64,000 nt of DNA from Lineus longissimus. Taxonomy: Eukaryota > Nemertea > Pilidiophora > Heteronemertea > Lineidae. The stretch spans positions 3,534,001-3,598,000 of the forward strand of contig NC_088319.1 in the NCBI RefSeq assembly GCF_910592395.1. Reading direction: 5' to 3'. Shown here piece after piece: positions 1 through 9,689 of this stretch. Below the pieces are notes generated by a model, which ran no database searches, was not told the DNA's origin, and saw nothing but the letters and a program-made list of their open reading frames with translations. A program made the translations under genes and the position numbers. Numbering within the stretch: the first letter of the stretch is position 1; the number at the start of each line of letters is the position of its first letter.

Positions 1-3
1 CAC

Positions 4-73
4 CAATAAGATGAGCCGGTGGTGCCGAAAGTAGGATGCATGCGCAGCTCACGGTGAAGATATCGATAGCCAT
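4..73 (-). CDS. Signal-peptide exon (exon 1) of a further IgSF receptor, gene Z, partial
   Basis: Reading the minus strand from the ATG at 73 gives 23 codons plus one base, ending at a GTG donor at the very edge of the window. The peptide starts MAIDIFTVS and ends AHLI before the split glycine. This matches exon 1 of genes A-D (MAVDVFVVS...LI), and the length is exactly the same 70 nt with the same phase-1 end. It is a hydrophobic leader for secretion or membrane insertion. The remaining exons would lie before position 1. The window shows only this exon, so assignment rests on length, phase and sequence likeness; an unrelated signal exon is possible but unlikely. Confidence 0.72.
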
Positions 74-879
74 AGTTCATTTCGATAGAAAAAAGTGTCT
101 TTGTTACGGTTTTGTTGACGAATTATCACGTGAATGCCACTTTGGGCATGTCGCATAACACGATAACCATACTTTGAATGATATTACCGCTGATCGATAG
201 CGATAATACATCACGTGCGCGCAGTGCAAAGTTTTGTAAGCACGAAAAAAAATTGGGTGTCGATTTTCCCGGACTGACTTCCAGGTTGTATGTAGGGCGC
301 GTATGATATAAGATCTTTTCCAGTATAATTAGACGGGAAACATGAACTAATAATTGTGTTTACGCAACTAAAGTCTGAAATATGCGGTCTGGTAACAATT
401 TCGAAGCGTGAAATGCAGAGACGAAACAAGAACTGGTGTTGTAATTGCTTGTTGATGGACTATCACATGGTAGTCTGTGACATCCTTATCATAGCCTGAT
501 AGAAATCGAGTGGAGCAAAACCGATCATTCATTGCAAATCAGAAGGGAAAATGTTTTTATTTGGCTGGTAGATTGTGTGTTGGGAAAACAGAATGGTCAT
601 CGTATCATCACTCAGTACCTCCCAGTTTTGCTTTCGGAGGGGATGTTCTACAAGTGCTGGGAACTTGTGATCTCCACGGAGAGATGTCAGAGAAAAATCC
701 CCGAAATAACCTACTCAAAGCATTTTCTCCCTTTTATTGTTTCATACTAAATCCCACTGTCTTGTGGTAGGCAACATAATCGAGCAGAGATAGTGAGTGA
801 AGATCAGCACAGCTCTAATTGCGGACGTAACTTTCGGCGATTTCCTGCCGGGCCTATATTTTCCTCTTAAGGTGAAACC
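74..879. other. Intergenic, no gene seen
   Basis: This is the shared upstream region of gene Z (minus) and the GPCR at 880 (plus), so it is a head-to-head spacer that should hold two promoters. The first bases after the ATG (agttca) resemble those upstream of exon 1 in genes A-D. Short open frames at 510-770 have no recognisable domain and I do not call them. Confidence 0.5.
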
Positions 880-1935
880 ATGTTCATCTTTACGATGCAA
901 TTGTTCACGGATGTGACAATGGAAGCAAATGAAGTCACAACTTTAATCTTGGACGACAGCGGCGCCAGCCTCTTGATTGTTTTCCGGAAATTCGTCAAAC
1001 AGTTCGGCATTTATATCACCATGGTGATACTCGCCTCGGGAATCTTCGGGAACGTGTTGTCGACCGTGGTGTTCTGGAGGCTTCGGCGCCAGGACAATGT
1101 CACAACCAGCTACCTGGCGCCAATCGCCATGTACGACTTAGCAGTCCTCTGTATCGGACTGAGCGGATGGCTAGACGAAGCAACCTTTGCATTTTCGCAT
1201 GGCGCCTTTTATATCCCCGAAGCATACACCGCAGGCCATTGCAAGTTTCAGATTTTCATAATATACGCTTGTGGGATGATGTCGGCTTGGACCCTGATAA
1301 TATTCTGTATTGAACGCTGCGTGGCAATCAGAAACCCACTGAAAATTGTTGCAATATTCACACCCTCGATTCGTAGGAAGTTGCTTATCACTATTGTCAT
1401 TTTCTCCTCGATCTGTGGCATTTTTCCTCTCCCGTCGTATACGCTCATCCCAAGTAAAGCCTTCAATGGCAGCAATGTCTGTGCTCCGGCACCCTCGTCA
1501 ACTTGGCAACTCATACTCCTTATCACAACAACCAAGGGCATTTACGCAGTCCTGCCAATTGTCGTCCTCATCGTCCTAGATGTCTTACTCCTTGAAGGAC
1601 TGTTTAGGTCTCGCAAATCCCTATCAAACGAAAAGCAGGGGAGCTCTAACTCGAAAAGAGACAAGGTGATACTTCGTAATCTATTTCTTGTGTCGACCAT
1701 CTATATCATCACCATGCTTCCTCTTACCACAGTCGGCATGATCTCATATATCGGAGACGTCACGAGCTGGCAGCGGACTTCAGAAAGCGCTGTCCAATTC
1801 ATCAGAGAGTTATTCGAATTTACGGCAGCCTTTCACTTCGCTAATTATAGTTCTAATTACATCGTGTATGTGCTCTCTTTGGGTTTCTATCGCTCTGAAT
1901 GCAAAAAGATGTTTTGCTGCATAAAGAGCGCGTAA
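880..1935 (+). CDS. Rhodopsin-class G-protein-coupled receptor, intronless (GPCR1)
   Basis: A 351-residue single-exon class A GPCR. Seven hydrophobic segments are visible. TM1 has the GN pair (residues 57-58), TM2 has LAPIAMYD with the conserved Asp at 86, and Cys121 and Cys201 would form the ECL1-ECL2 disulfide. The DRY triplet is ERC (145-147), TM6 has TMLP (278-281), and TM7 carries NYIVY (326-330) where NPxxY is usual. Cys346-347 near the end could be palmitoylated. N196 in ECL2 is a glycosylation sequon. The ATG sits in accATG; Met6 or Met14 could also start. The ligand is not identifiable; the overall look is that of lineage-expanded peptide-receptor-like GPCRs. It is not closely related to the two minus-strand GPCRs downstream. 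Its last 110 bp belong to a tandem duplication. Confidence 0.85.
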   Translation: MFIFTMQLFTDVTMEANEVTTLILDDSGASLLIVFRKFVKQFGIYITMVILASGIFGNVLSTVVFWRLRRQDNVTTSYLAPIAMYDLAVLCIGLSGWLDEATFAFSHGAFYIPEAYTAGHCKFQIFIIYACGMMSAWTLIIFCIERCVAIRNPLKIVAIFTPSIRRKLLITIVIFSSICGIFPLPSYTLIPSKAFNGSNVCAPAPSSTWQLILLITTTKGIYAVLPIVVLIVLDVLLLEGLFRSRKSLSNEKQGSSNSKRDKVILRNLFLVSTIYIITMLPLTTVGMISYIGDVTSWQRTSESAVQFIRELFEFTAAFHFANYSSNYIVYVLSLGFYRSECKKMFCCIKSA

Positions 1936-2123
1936 ACATTACCGCAGATGGGATTCTGGCGAAACCAATGCTGGCAGCCTTTCACTTCGCTAATTATAGT
2001 TCTAATTACATCGTGTATGTGCTCTCTTTGGGTTTCTGTCGCTCTGAATGCAAGAAGATGTTTTGCTGCATAAAGAGCGCGTAAACATTACCGCAGATGG
2101 GATTCTGGCGAAACCAATGCTGG
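1826..2123 (+). repeat. Tandem duplication, two 149-bp copies, covering the GPCR1 3' end
   Basis: Copy 1 (1826-1974) and copy 2 (1975-2123) differ at only about two bases. The unit starts in TM7 of GPCR1, spans the stop codon and runs about 40 bp into the 3' flank. Copy 2 therefore repeats the TM7/C-tail coding sequence downstream of the real stop, where it is not translated as part of the receptor. Confidence 0.93.
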
Positions 2124-2469
2124 CGTGATGCCGCATTCTCCGCACATGTATGATACAACATACTCTAAAATCCGTTTTAATGGGTCAGTGATCGGACCTA
2201 TGATGCATGATAGCTCAGGCGTTATCATTGACCCCTTAGGAATGATTTTACTGTGTCAAATCAATCTATATTAGCATACATTGCAGAGGCGTGTGTTTTG
2301 CATGTGTGATATTCACTAATGTACGCAGCAAAAATGCTCGCAACAAATGCCGTCACAAAAATTAATTTCATCAAAAATCTTCGATTCCGCTGTAATGTGA
2401 CCCGGTTTGACCTTACTAAAGTGATATTTATTCTTGCTTTGAACCAATTGAAACTGTTTTAGGGTTACT
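2124..2469. other. Intergenic, nothing recognised
   Basis: AT-rich non-coding sequence downstream of GPCR1 and before the segmental duplication. I see no open frame or repeat of note. Confidence 0.4.
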
Positions 2470-2681
2470 GGATGGCAGCTCTAACCTGTGATAGAATAAA
2501 CAGTGCTGCAATCCAGTGACCGGCGTCAGGGCGTGCTGCAATATGATATGAACATGGTTATGTACTTGTCTCCTCTACCTTTTGTTTCGCATGATAGTAT
2601 ATCGGAAGGTGCAGTTTCCACCTCCTTGGGCGAACACAAGAGACTTGAATACAGGACGGGTAACCTCTATTGAGGCAAGAA

Positions 2682-2737
2682 GTACGGGCAGTTTCTCCAG
2701 GGACGCGAGGTACGGGCAGTTTCTCCAGGGACGCGAG
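2682..2737. repeat. 28-bp tandem duplication
   Basis: Two exact adjacent copies beginning gtacgggcag and ending gacgcgag. Copy 2 of the segmental duplication (near 9850) lacks this segment. Non-coding. Confidence 0.85.
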
Positions 2738-3304
2738 GCATTCAGGCGGCAAGAGGTATCACTAGCAGGATGCTTTTTCCGAGTTTTTAGTGGTTTCTCT
2801 AACTTCTCCTGATTTGTCCGATTGCGAAGAAATCTGTAGAAAATATCAGGGCTTCCCAAAATAGGGAAATAAAAAAAAAATCCTATGTTGAAATGGGTTA
2901 ATGAGATGTGAACCCGACACTAATTAGCTCACTCTGAGTGTTTGAATTGGTTCACTTAGGCATTTGCAGGAAGTCGGACAAAGCATCCTGCTAAGTGTGA
3001 CGGGAAGTTTCTCTTGGTACAGGACGAACTCAAGAAACTGGGACAATAGTTGGGTTGAGGCAGTGATTTGATCAGACAATCTCGCGGGCGTCGGGCCAAA
3101 TGTCCAATTTACATGCACCCGCTGAAATTGTCACGAAGGTCACAGTAGGTCCAGTGAGACTTGGCGACTTGACGACGTTTGGAGAATGTCGATCAGGGAG
3201 TTTTATACATGCAAATGATATTTTTTCTAAAACGAACACTGTAACACTGTAAGTTCGTAACATTCCATCCGTTGGCGACACCACAAAGATTCACTTTCAT
3301 GGAG

Positions 3305-3712
3305 TAGGGTGTAACAGAGGAAAAAATGGTCCAACCGGGGATTGAACCCGGGACCTCTCGCTCATAAGGCCATCACATTACCGACTGAGCTAAAGGAAAT
3401 TTCCCTCTAGCGTGGGCTAGTAGGAATGATGCCACCACTACATACTCCCCCTGTTCGGGAAAGTTGTGTCCTCACAACCGCGTTCTTCCGTGATACAAAG
3501 GGTTAATTCATTGTCTAAAGACACATCAGCATCTAAACAAATTATTAGTACCCTTTTACCATGTTGGGCGCCAAAAGTAACAGAGGAAAAACATCAAGGT
3601 CCAACCGGGTATTGACCCGGGACCTCTCGCTTATAAGGCCATCACTCTACCGACTGAGCTAAAGGGAATTTCCCTCTAGCCCGGGCTAGTAGGAATGATG
3701 CCACCACTACAA
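3305..3712 (-). mobile_element. Pair of tRNA-like SINE or tRNA-pseudogene units
   Basis: Two direct copies, with tRNA-like cores at 3327-3397 and 3598-3667 (minus strand). Each has an A-box-like TAGCTCAGTCGG and a T-arm (CCGGG stem around TTCAATC in copy 1). The loop CTTATAA in copy 2 would put TAT (Ile) at the anticodon position. The 5' acceptor strand does not pair with the 3' strand and the anticodon stem is imperfect, so these are not functional tRNAs. Each is followed by the same non-tRNA tail (palindromic near ctagcccgggctag). The block is absent from the second copy of the segmental duplication, which points to insertion after that duplication or loss from one copy. Confidence 0.6.
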
Positions 3713-3827
3713 GGGCATTTCGCAAATGGGTCAATTCTGATTTGATTGACAAAAGGAGGGATCAATTCCAATACAAAGATATTCCGTCACCTCCAAGTTT
3801 CTATTTCAAATATTTTGCTGGGAGTTT

Positions 3828-5812
3828 TCAACGTGTTTTCATCCGACAGCAACATGCCAACTTTCGTGAAACCCCTCTGATGTCTTGTCGAAACTTCCTC
3901 CCACCAGCCACCACGTAAAGGTAGAAATTAATGGCGTGATTACATGCCCAAAGAATGCCAATTGTTACGTTCTCAAGTGTATACCTCAGATTCCAATAGG
4001 GGTCGCTCATATCGTACATTGCCGCAACATCCGGTATTTCTACAACAAAAAAATGCATCCGGAGCGGAAGTGTCGTCACAACATAAGCTGCAGATATGCA
4101 GATCAACATCCGGGTTAGATGCGCTGTCTCCCTCTGGTGACGATCCTTTGAACTCGGGTTCCCGGATTGGTCCAACTTCAGGCGTTGTTTAGAGGCCTGT
4201 TTTACTGTGATTAATATTGCAATGTTGCAGATTGAGATGATGGTAAAAGGCAGGAATGTTCCAAACACAATGTAAAAGGTACTGGTGAGGACTTCGATGG
4301 CAGGCTGATTCGGAACCAATATGATCAAGATATCGGATCCTGAAACATAAGAAGGCAAAAACTGCAGATGATTTCTATGAAGTACATGGGGGAGGGGGGG
4401 GGGGGGTTAAGGTGGGTCAGTCTATTCTTTGAAATGAATGTACCAGTCGTAACTTGTAAATTGGAGAGTTAATCCGACCGAAGTTAGTGGTGTTTTCCAA
4501 AGCAAAGTCAGTCCTGGTGTCGCAACAAAGGACCGTTTTGGTTTTAATTTGACGATAAATGTTGAGCTATTTTAGAATTTAAAAAAACCCAAAAAACAAC
4601 ATGATGTTGGTTCTAAGTTAGTTGTCTGTTGTATAAATCATGACCGCTCGGATAGATCTCGAGGTATGTATTTGCTGACGCCTCGTTTGCTGATGCCTCG
4701 TGTTTTGGTCTGCATTTTTTGTAAATCCGAGTGGTCTTGATTAACCTACGAAAGACCACCAGCTCGGTATCAATGGTCATACATACCGGTAGTTTCATCC
4801 TTAACGTACTGATAGGTAAAGAAAAAATTTAAATTCAAAAGAGTAATGACGATAAAAGTGACGACCACTATTCGTTTAGTTCTAGCTGGATCGCATAGAT
4901 GGCGCGCAGCCAATGGATATCTCACAGCAATGAAGCGGTCACACGACATCATTGCGAGAAAGGTACCGGATGCCATTGCGAATGTGTACTCAAAATACCA
5001 CGCGATTCTGAAAGGGAAAAACGACAGCAGTGAAGGTCTGGTATTGAAAAGTTTTGGGGACATACACATGTACCTTGTCATGCTTGTAATCGATCCGAAT
5101 AATTTATTGATTAGAAATTTATTTTGACAAGAATTCATTTTGTTGGCCAGGAGGAGGCAGAGAATCCGTTGACGCGTTATGCGAAAGCATTTGTGAAAAC
5201 CTAGATTTTCTCATTTAGGCCCATTGTACTAGGAATCTAGCTTGTGATGGCCTATTTTACTCCTTGTTTCGGATTACATCAAAGTCCCAAGGTCAAGTTT
5301 GAATGGGATCGCCAGGTCATTTCAAGTTTAAATGATTAAGCCTGGCAGTTCTGTGTTTCTCTCTGTGAATCGAAGAAGATGAATATTTCCGCCAATAAAT
5401 GAAGTTTCTGCATTCTATTTTTGGTCTTTTAAAAGAGGGTTGGGGTCAATAAGCGAATTTATATAATCTCAACCCATGATGTTGAGAAGCCCTCTTACTT
5501 AAATATATACTCCCTCGAAAGAAACAGTTCTGTCTCGTCGATGCCGTAGTAGGTTAGCGGCCACTGCCAACCAAGCTGCAATAAAACACATGCGTCACAG
5601 ACAGATAGAGCTAGCATGTAGACGCACATTGACACCTGCTGGTTCTGCGCATGCACAGCGACGAAGCCAGAAATTATGTTTCCTGGAATTCCAAGTACGA
5701 CGACAACAACCCACACATACTGTGTCATTATTTGGAGGGCAAATTCTAGATTCTGGATCGTCCGATCAGGTGATGCTTCGGATGTTTGCAGCTCCAATTC
5801 CTCTGTTGTCAT
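3828..5812 (-). CDS. Rhodopsin-class GPCR, three exons (GPCR2)
   Basis: Exons: 5499-5812 (ATG at 5812), 4787-5007, and 3828-4339 with the stop at 3828-3830. Phases are 2 then 1, and the total gives 348 residues. Exon 1 encodes the N-terminus, TM1 with PGN and TM2; exon 2 has TM3 with CDRFIAVR (DRY motif as DRF) and TM4; exon 3 has TM5-TM7, with NFYLY standing for NPxxY and a cysteine-rich end (KLACCCRMKTR). The acceptor of exon 2 is a strong pyrimidine tract before CAG, which is why I trim the longer open frame there. Ligand unknown; the family looks like peptide-type receptors common in invertebrate expansions. Its close paralogue is GPCR3 at 10367-12370. Confidence 0.82.
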
Positions 5813-7508
5813 GGTTGTATCAGTTGAAGTCGCTCAGTTATCGAAAATATACATAGGAAATAGGACATAAACACACAGATATGCACCCAGAAGAGGTTTT
5901 TGGTAAAATGAAGAATGAAACTCAAATGGTCTTTGAGATAGTGAAAACCCCAAGAGCTTCACTGAAAAACCTCTGCGAGGTGCATCTCTTGTATTGGCCG
6001 AAAAACCCTTAATGGTTTTTCAAAAGCTCCAAAATCTTTTTTTCTAAGACAGCGCACGTTTGTGGTCGACAACTTGTGGTATAAAAGGCAGATTTTGAAA
6101 GTCGTACAAAGAGCCATGTAAATGTATTTTGTCGAAGATGACTCTTTTTAACGAACTCCCCGATTCCACCATCATCTCAGTGATTTACGAGTATCACGTC
6201 AATTAATTAGCACATGACAAGCAGATGAGTACTTCAGACTCAGTCATACTGCAGATTGAGAGACCTGTCTGTTGATATAACCCATGAATCAAGAATATTA
6301 TTTCGAAATATGCCAACTGCATTCAGATTCAAACATCGACGTCGTTCAGAGCAATGAAAATTGACATTTTCCATGCGACGACAATCCAGTCGACTTTGCG
6401 TACTAAGCCTGTTGATATGAATTGTATGAATGTGTAGCCTTACTTTGCTGTATATACAAATTATGTGGTACATTCACCACAGTCCATCATCCGTGTATTT
6501 GCAAATGCCGCTTATGAAAAGAGGTCTGGTGAAATGACGGTGAGTAATTCTATAACATATATAATGTGACTTTTATAACATTATAGCTTACGTTACTGCT
6601 TTTTCTGCTGTTTAAACAGCATAATATTTCACGATGCTGGTGTTGACATATCATGAGTATCGTTATGGCAAAAAGTACTTCAGTTCAACTCAGGATCAGG
6701 ATTGTCACCAGTTCACAATTTAGGTATTGCACAACACTAGATTATCCTCAGGGTATGCTAAACTAATGCTCTTCCACGGTATCAACCAAAAACGCTCAAC
6801 TATGACACCGGCTGCCCATGGGCTGTGTTACATTACTATTTGTGATCACACAATTAAAGTTTAGTGAAAAGAGGTCAGCCAAGTTGCTTGGGCCAGATCC
6901 ACCTGAAAAACACTTTACACGAGAGAAAAACTGTGAGTCATTGCAATAATAATTTTCAAAATAGAAAATCACTGAATTATTTACCACCAAATATCCGGTG
7001 AGCACAATTGCCCTTGGCCGTTTCGCAACAAATGATAAAACACAAAATTCTAAGAATACTAACAAAAAGTCATCAAAATCGAACTAGTAATAATGAAGAT
7101 AGAGCTATTTTTAGCACGAGTAGCTTAAAATCAATCCAAATGGCATGTTTTCACGAGAAAAACATGCTTTTGGGAGTGAAACACTTGATTTATCAAAAAT
7201 GTATTAATGGTTCTATCTTCATTTTGATTCGTTTGATTTTGATGATTTTTTCAGTGTATCCTTAGAATTTTGAGTACTATCGTTCTAGCGAAAAATATTT
7301 CGAAAAAGTTTGAAACAAAAAAGTTTTTTGTTAGGGTTTTTAATTGGCTGATTACATAATGAAAGACTCGTACATTCGCATTCCTGCCATAATGAATAAA
7401 TAGAAAACGATATTTCCTGATAATATCCTGAAAACCGCATTGGAATTGGTGCACTCGATTGGGAGATATTGAATGAAGAAGGTGTTGATATTAATATGAT
7501 CTGGACTG

Positions 7509-7782
7509 TACACCAGAATAGGCAGATATGATCACAAGTATTTGACTCAAAGTGTTCTATAAAGTGACTTAAAATGCAATATAAGACGGCAGACTGTCCG
7601 CTCTGGTTACTTTCATGCTCTGCCATGACTGTCCACTATGGTTACACTTGTACCGTCATGACAGTGACACAGGTAACGATAGCGGACCGTCTGCCTTCTT
7701 TTATTGCATTTTACGACATTTTATAGAACACTTTGAGCCAAGTGCTTGTTATCATATCTTCCTATATTCTGGTGTTTGTGCT
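7509..7782. repeat. Long imperfect hairpin (MITE-like), arms about 100 bp
   Basis: The left arm (7509-7610) is the imperfect reverse complement of the right arm (7673-7782), with a loop of about 60 bp. Shared blocks include actcaaagtgttctataaa against its complement at 7723-7741. No open frame. It abuts the 5' truncation point of the LINE that follows. Confidence 0.75.
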
Positions 7783-7785
7783 ACA

Positions 7786-8872
7786 CAGCACAGCACATGC
7801 AGTATGGTGTCCCACAGGGATCGGTTCTAGGACCCATACTCTTTAACGCCTACACATCTCCAACCCAGGATATCATGAGCGCGTGTGAAACATTATATCA
7901 CAAATATGCTGACGACAAGGATGTTTACAAGTTATGTGACCCCAACCCTGCAGCCATTTCTGTAGCCATGGATTCACTTGTCGATGGTGTCAATGAGCTC
8001 CGGTCTTGGCTGACTCTAAACCAACTGATGTTTAATGACCCTAAAACGGAATTTATTTGCTTTGCAGCCAGCAAACAGCAGATCAAGCTCTGTGAATCTC
8101 TTGTGCTGAAAGTTGGCGATGCAATGATTAAGCCAAGATGTCATGTTCAAAGTCTGGGTGTGGAGCTCGACTCCCAACTGACCATGCAACGTCAAGTTAG
8201 TAGCATCTTGTCAAGTTGCAGTTTCCACCTTAGACAGCTTGGTCAGATTCGGAGTGTCATTGACACTGACACCTGCAAGACTGCAGTCAACTCCCTCGTG
8301 ACATCGCGTTTAGATTACTGCAACTCACTTCTGGCTGGTGCTTCTACTGCACAAATTGCACGTCTCCAGAGACTTCAAAATCGTTCTGCTAGACTGATAA
8401 CACTCAGTAGGTCTCGTGAACATATTACTCCAGTCCTGTTTAAACTACATTGGCTGCCCGTAAAGCTACGGATTGATTTTAAGCTACTCGTCCTTGTCTT
8501 CAAGTGTTTGCACAACATGTCACCATTTTATCTAAAACTTGAGTTTTATACTCCAACCAGATCACTACGGTCTTCAGACTCCCTGAAGCTGGCAGTACCA
8601 CGCACTAGGCGTACCATTGGAGATCGTTCCTTCTCAGTTGCAGCCCCAAGGCTCTGGAACGATCTCCCTCTGTCAATAAAATCTGCCAGCTCGCTGCCAG
8701 CTTTCAGGAAGAGTCTGAAGACCCACCTTTTCAAATCATTTTATAATATGTATTAATACCTTTAATACGTAACGTTTTTAAGTAATGTATCTAGGCCTAT
8801 TTATTTTTATCTCTGTGAGGCGCCGCGATATATACATGAACAGCGCCATACAAATATCGTTTATTATTATTA

Positions 8873-8909
<37 letters not shown>

Positions 8910-8910
8910 G
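7786..8910 (+). mobile_element. 5'-truncated non-LTR retrotransposon (CR1/L2-like reverse transcriptase C-terminal half)
   Basis: An open frame reaching the stop at 8756 encodes the second half of a LINE reverse transcriptase: GVPQGSVLGP (motif B), YADD (catalytic motif C, with Asp pair intact), LDYCNSLLAG, LQRLQNRSARLI, a WLPV block and the terminal RSFSVAAPRLWNDLP region typical of CR1/Jockey-group elements. The endonuclease and N-terminal RT motifs are missing, so this is a dead 5'-truncated copy. The 3' UTR ends in a TTA/ATT trinucleotide run (about 8866-8908), the expected short-repeat tail. The frame has no internal stop, suggesting a fairly young insertion. It lies between the two copies of the GPCR segmental duplication. 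Confidence 0.88.
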
Positions 8911-9689
8911 CAATAATCCTAACAACTTAGGCAGATATCGGAGAAATAAACGCATTTCGTACCCTGAACCAGGCATAGGTCTATTTTTTTCTACTTATTC
9001 AAAACAGCTACATCAATATAAACCTACGAGCAGATGTCTTAAGTTATCATCAAGAAATGCCTTCCAGCAAATCCTCGCCGAGTGCAATAGAACAAGAATT
9101 ATTCGCTATTGAATCTGTCGGAGTTTTCAAATGTGTTATTGTCGTCTACTAGCGCTGTTGTAACCATAGTGGACAGTGACTACACCATGTTTGTTTTTTC
9201 TTTCATCTTATTTCAGGACCCAAGCATCCCAACGTGTGCGAGGGGTTGAGAATACGACCGACTCTGGATTTTCGAGGATTGGACCCAAGAGGATGTTTAC
9301 AATTCAGTAACTATGGTTACGAGTCACTGTTTTAGTATGTATGTGTGTACATTCACGAAGGGCAATGATTCTTGACCTTTTTACGCTACCACTTGACAAA
9401 TTTGGTTGAAACTTTCAGGCTATTTTTTACATGTTTGACTTCAAATGCGCGATAATTTTATTTCAAAAGAGCCATAAGAAAATATCGGCGCCTATCCAGG
9501 ACCCTTCGAAATAAACTCACAGAGTGCCGAAATTGAAAAATTTCAGCCACTGGAATTGATCAATTGCCGCCATCTTGGATATCGGCATCTTTGATAATCC
9601 TAGGTCATAATCTGCGTCACCAGTTCAGACTGTAAATCGTATTCAGGCCGCATTGCTTGACTGGTCAGTCCCGCAGGGCGTGACGCGGG
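8911..9689. other. Intergenic with a dispersed-repeat fragment
   Basis: No gene seen. The stretch about 9505-9670 (near gtgccgaaattgaaa and gccatcttggatatcggc) matches the inserted element at 58874-59317 in gene D, so it is a copy of the same dispersed repeat family. Confidence 0.55.

Larger units (their letters stand above)
2470..6850. repeat. Segmental duplication, copy 1 (carries GPCR2)
   Basis: This block matches 9690-13385 in the same orientation. Shared landmarks include the stretch around 2515-2600 (matching 9745-9840), the complete three-exon GPCR, the 5' flank of the GPCR (5813-6560 matching 12371-13130), and the segment ending near 6850 (matching about 13385). Copy 1 contains the tRNA-like pair at 3305-3712, which copy 2 lacks. 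The 5813-6850 part has no credible gene. Confidence 0.88.

Noticed and set aside
3327-3397. A functional tRNA gene on the minus strand
   Set aside because: A-box and T-arm are good, but the 5' acceptor strand (about TTTCCTT) cannot pair with the 3' strand TTGGACC and the anticodon stem is mismatched.
8546-8734. Minus-strand 62-codon frame
   Set aside because: Antisense shadow of the LINE reverse transcriptase C-terminus.
8862-8910. CRISPR-like or regulatory repeat
   Set aside because: Simple ATT/TTA trinucleotide run that is the LINE 3' tail; nothing in the window suggests prokaryotic DNA.
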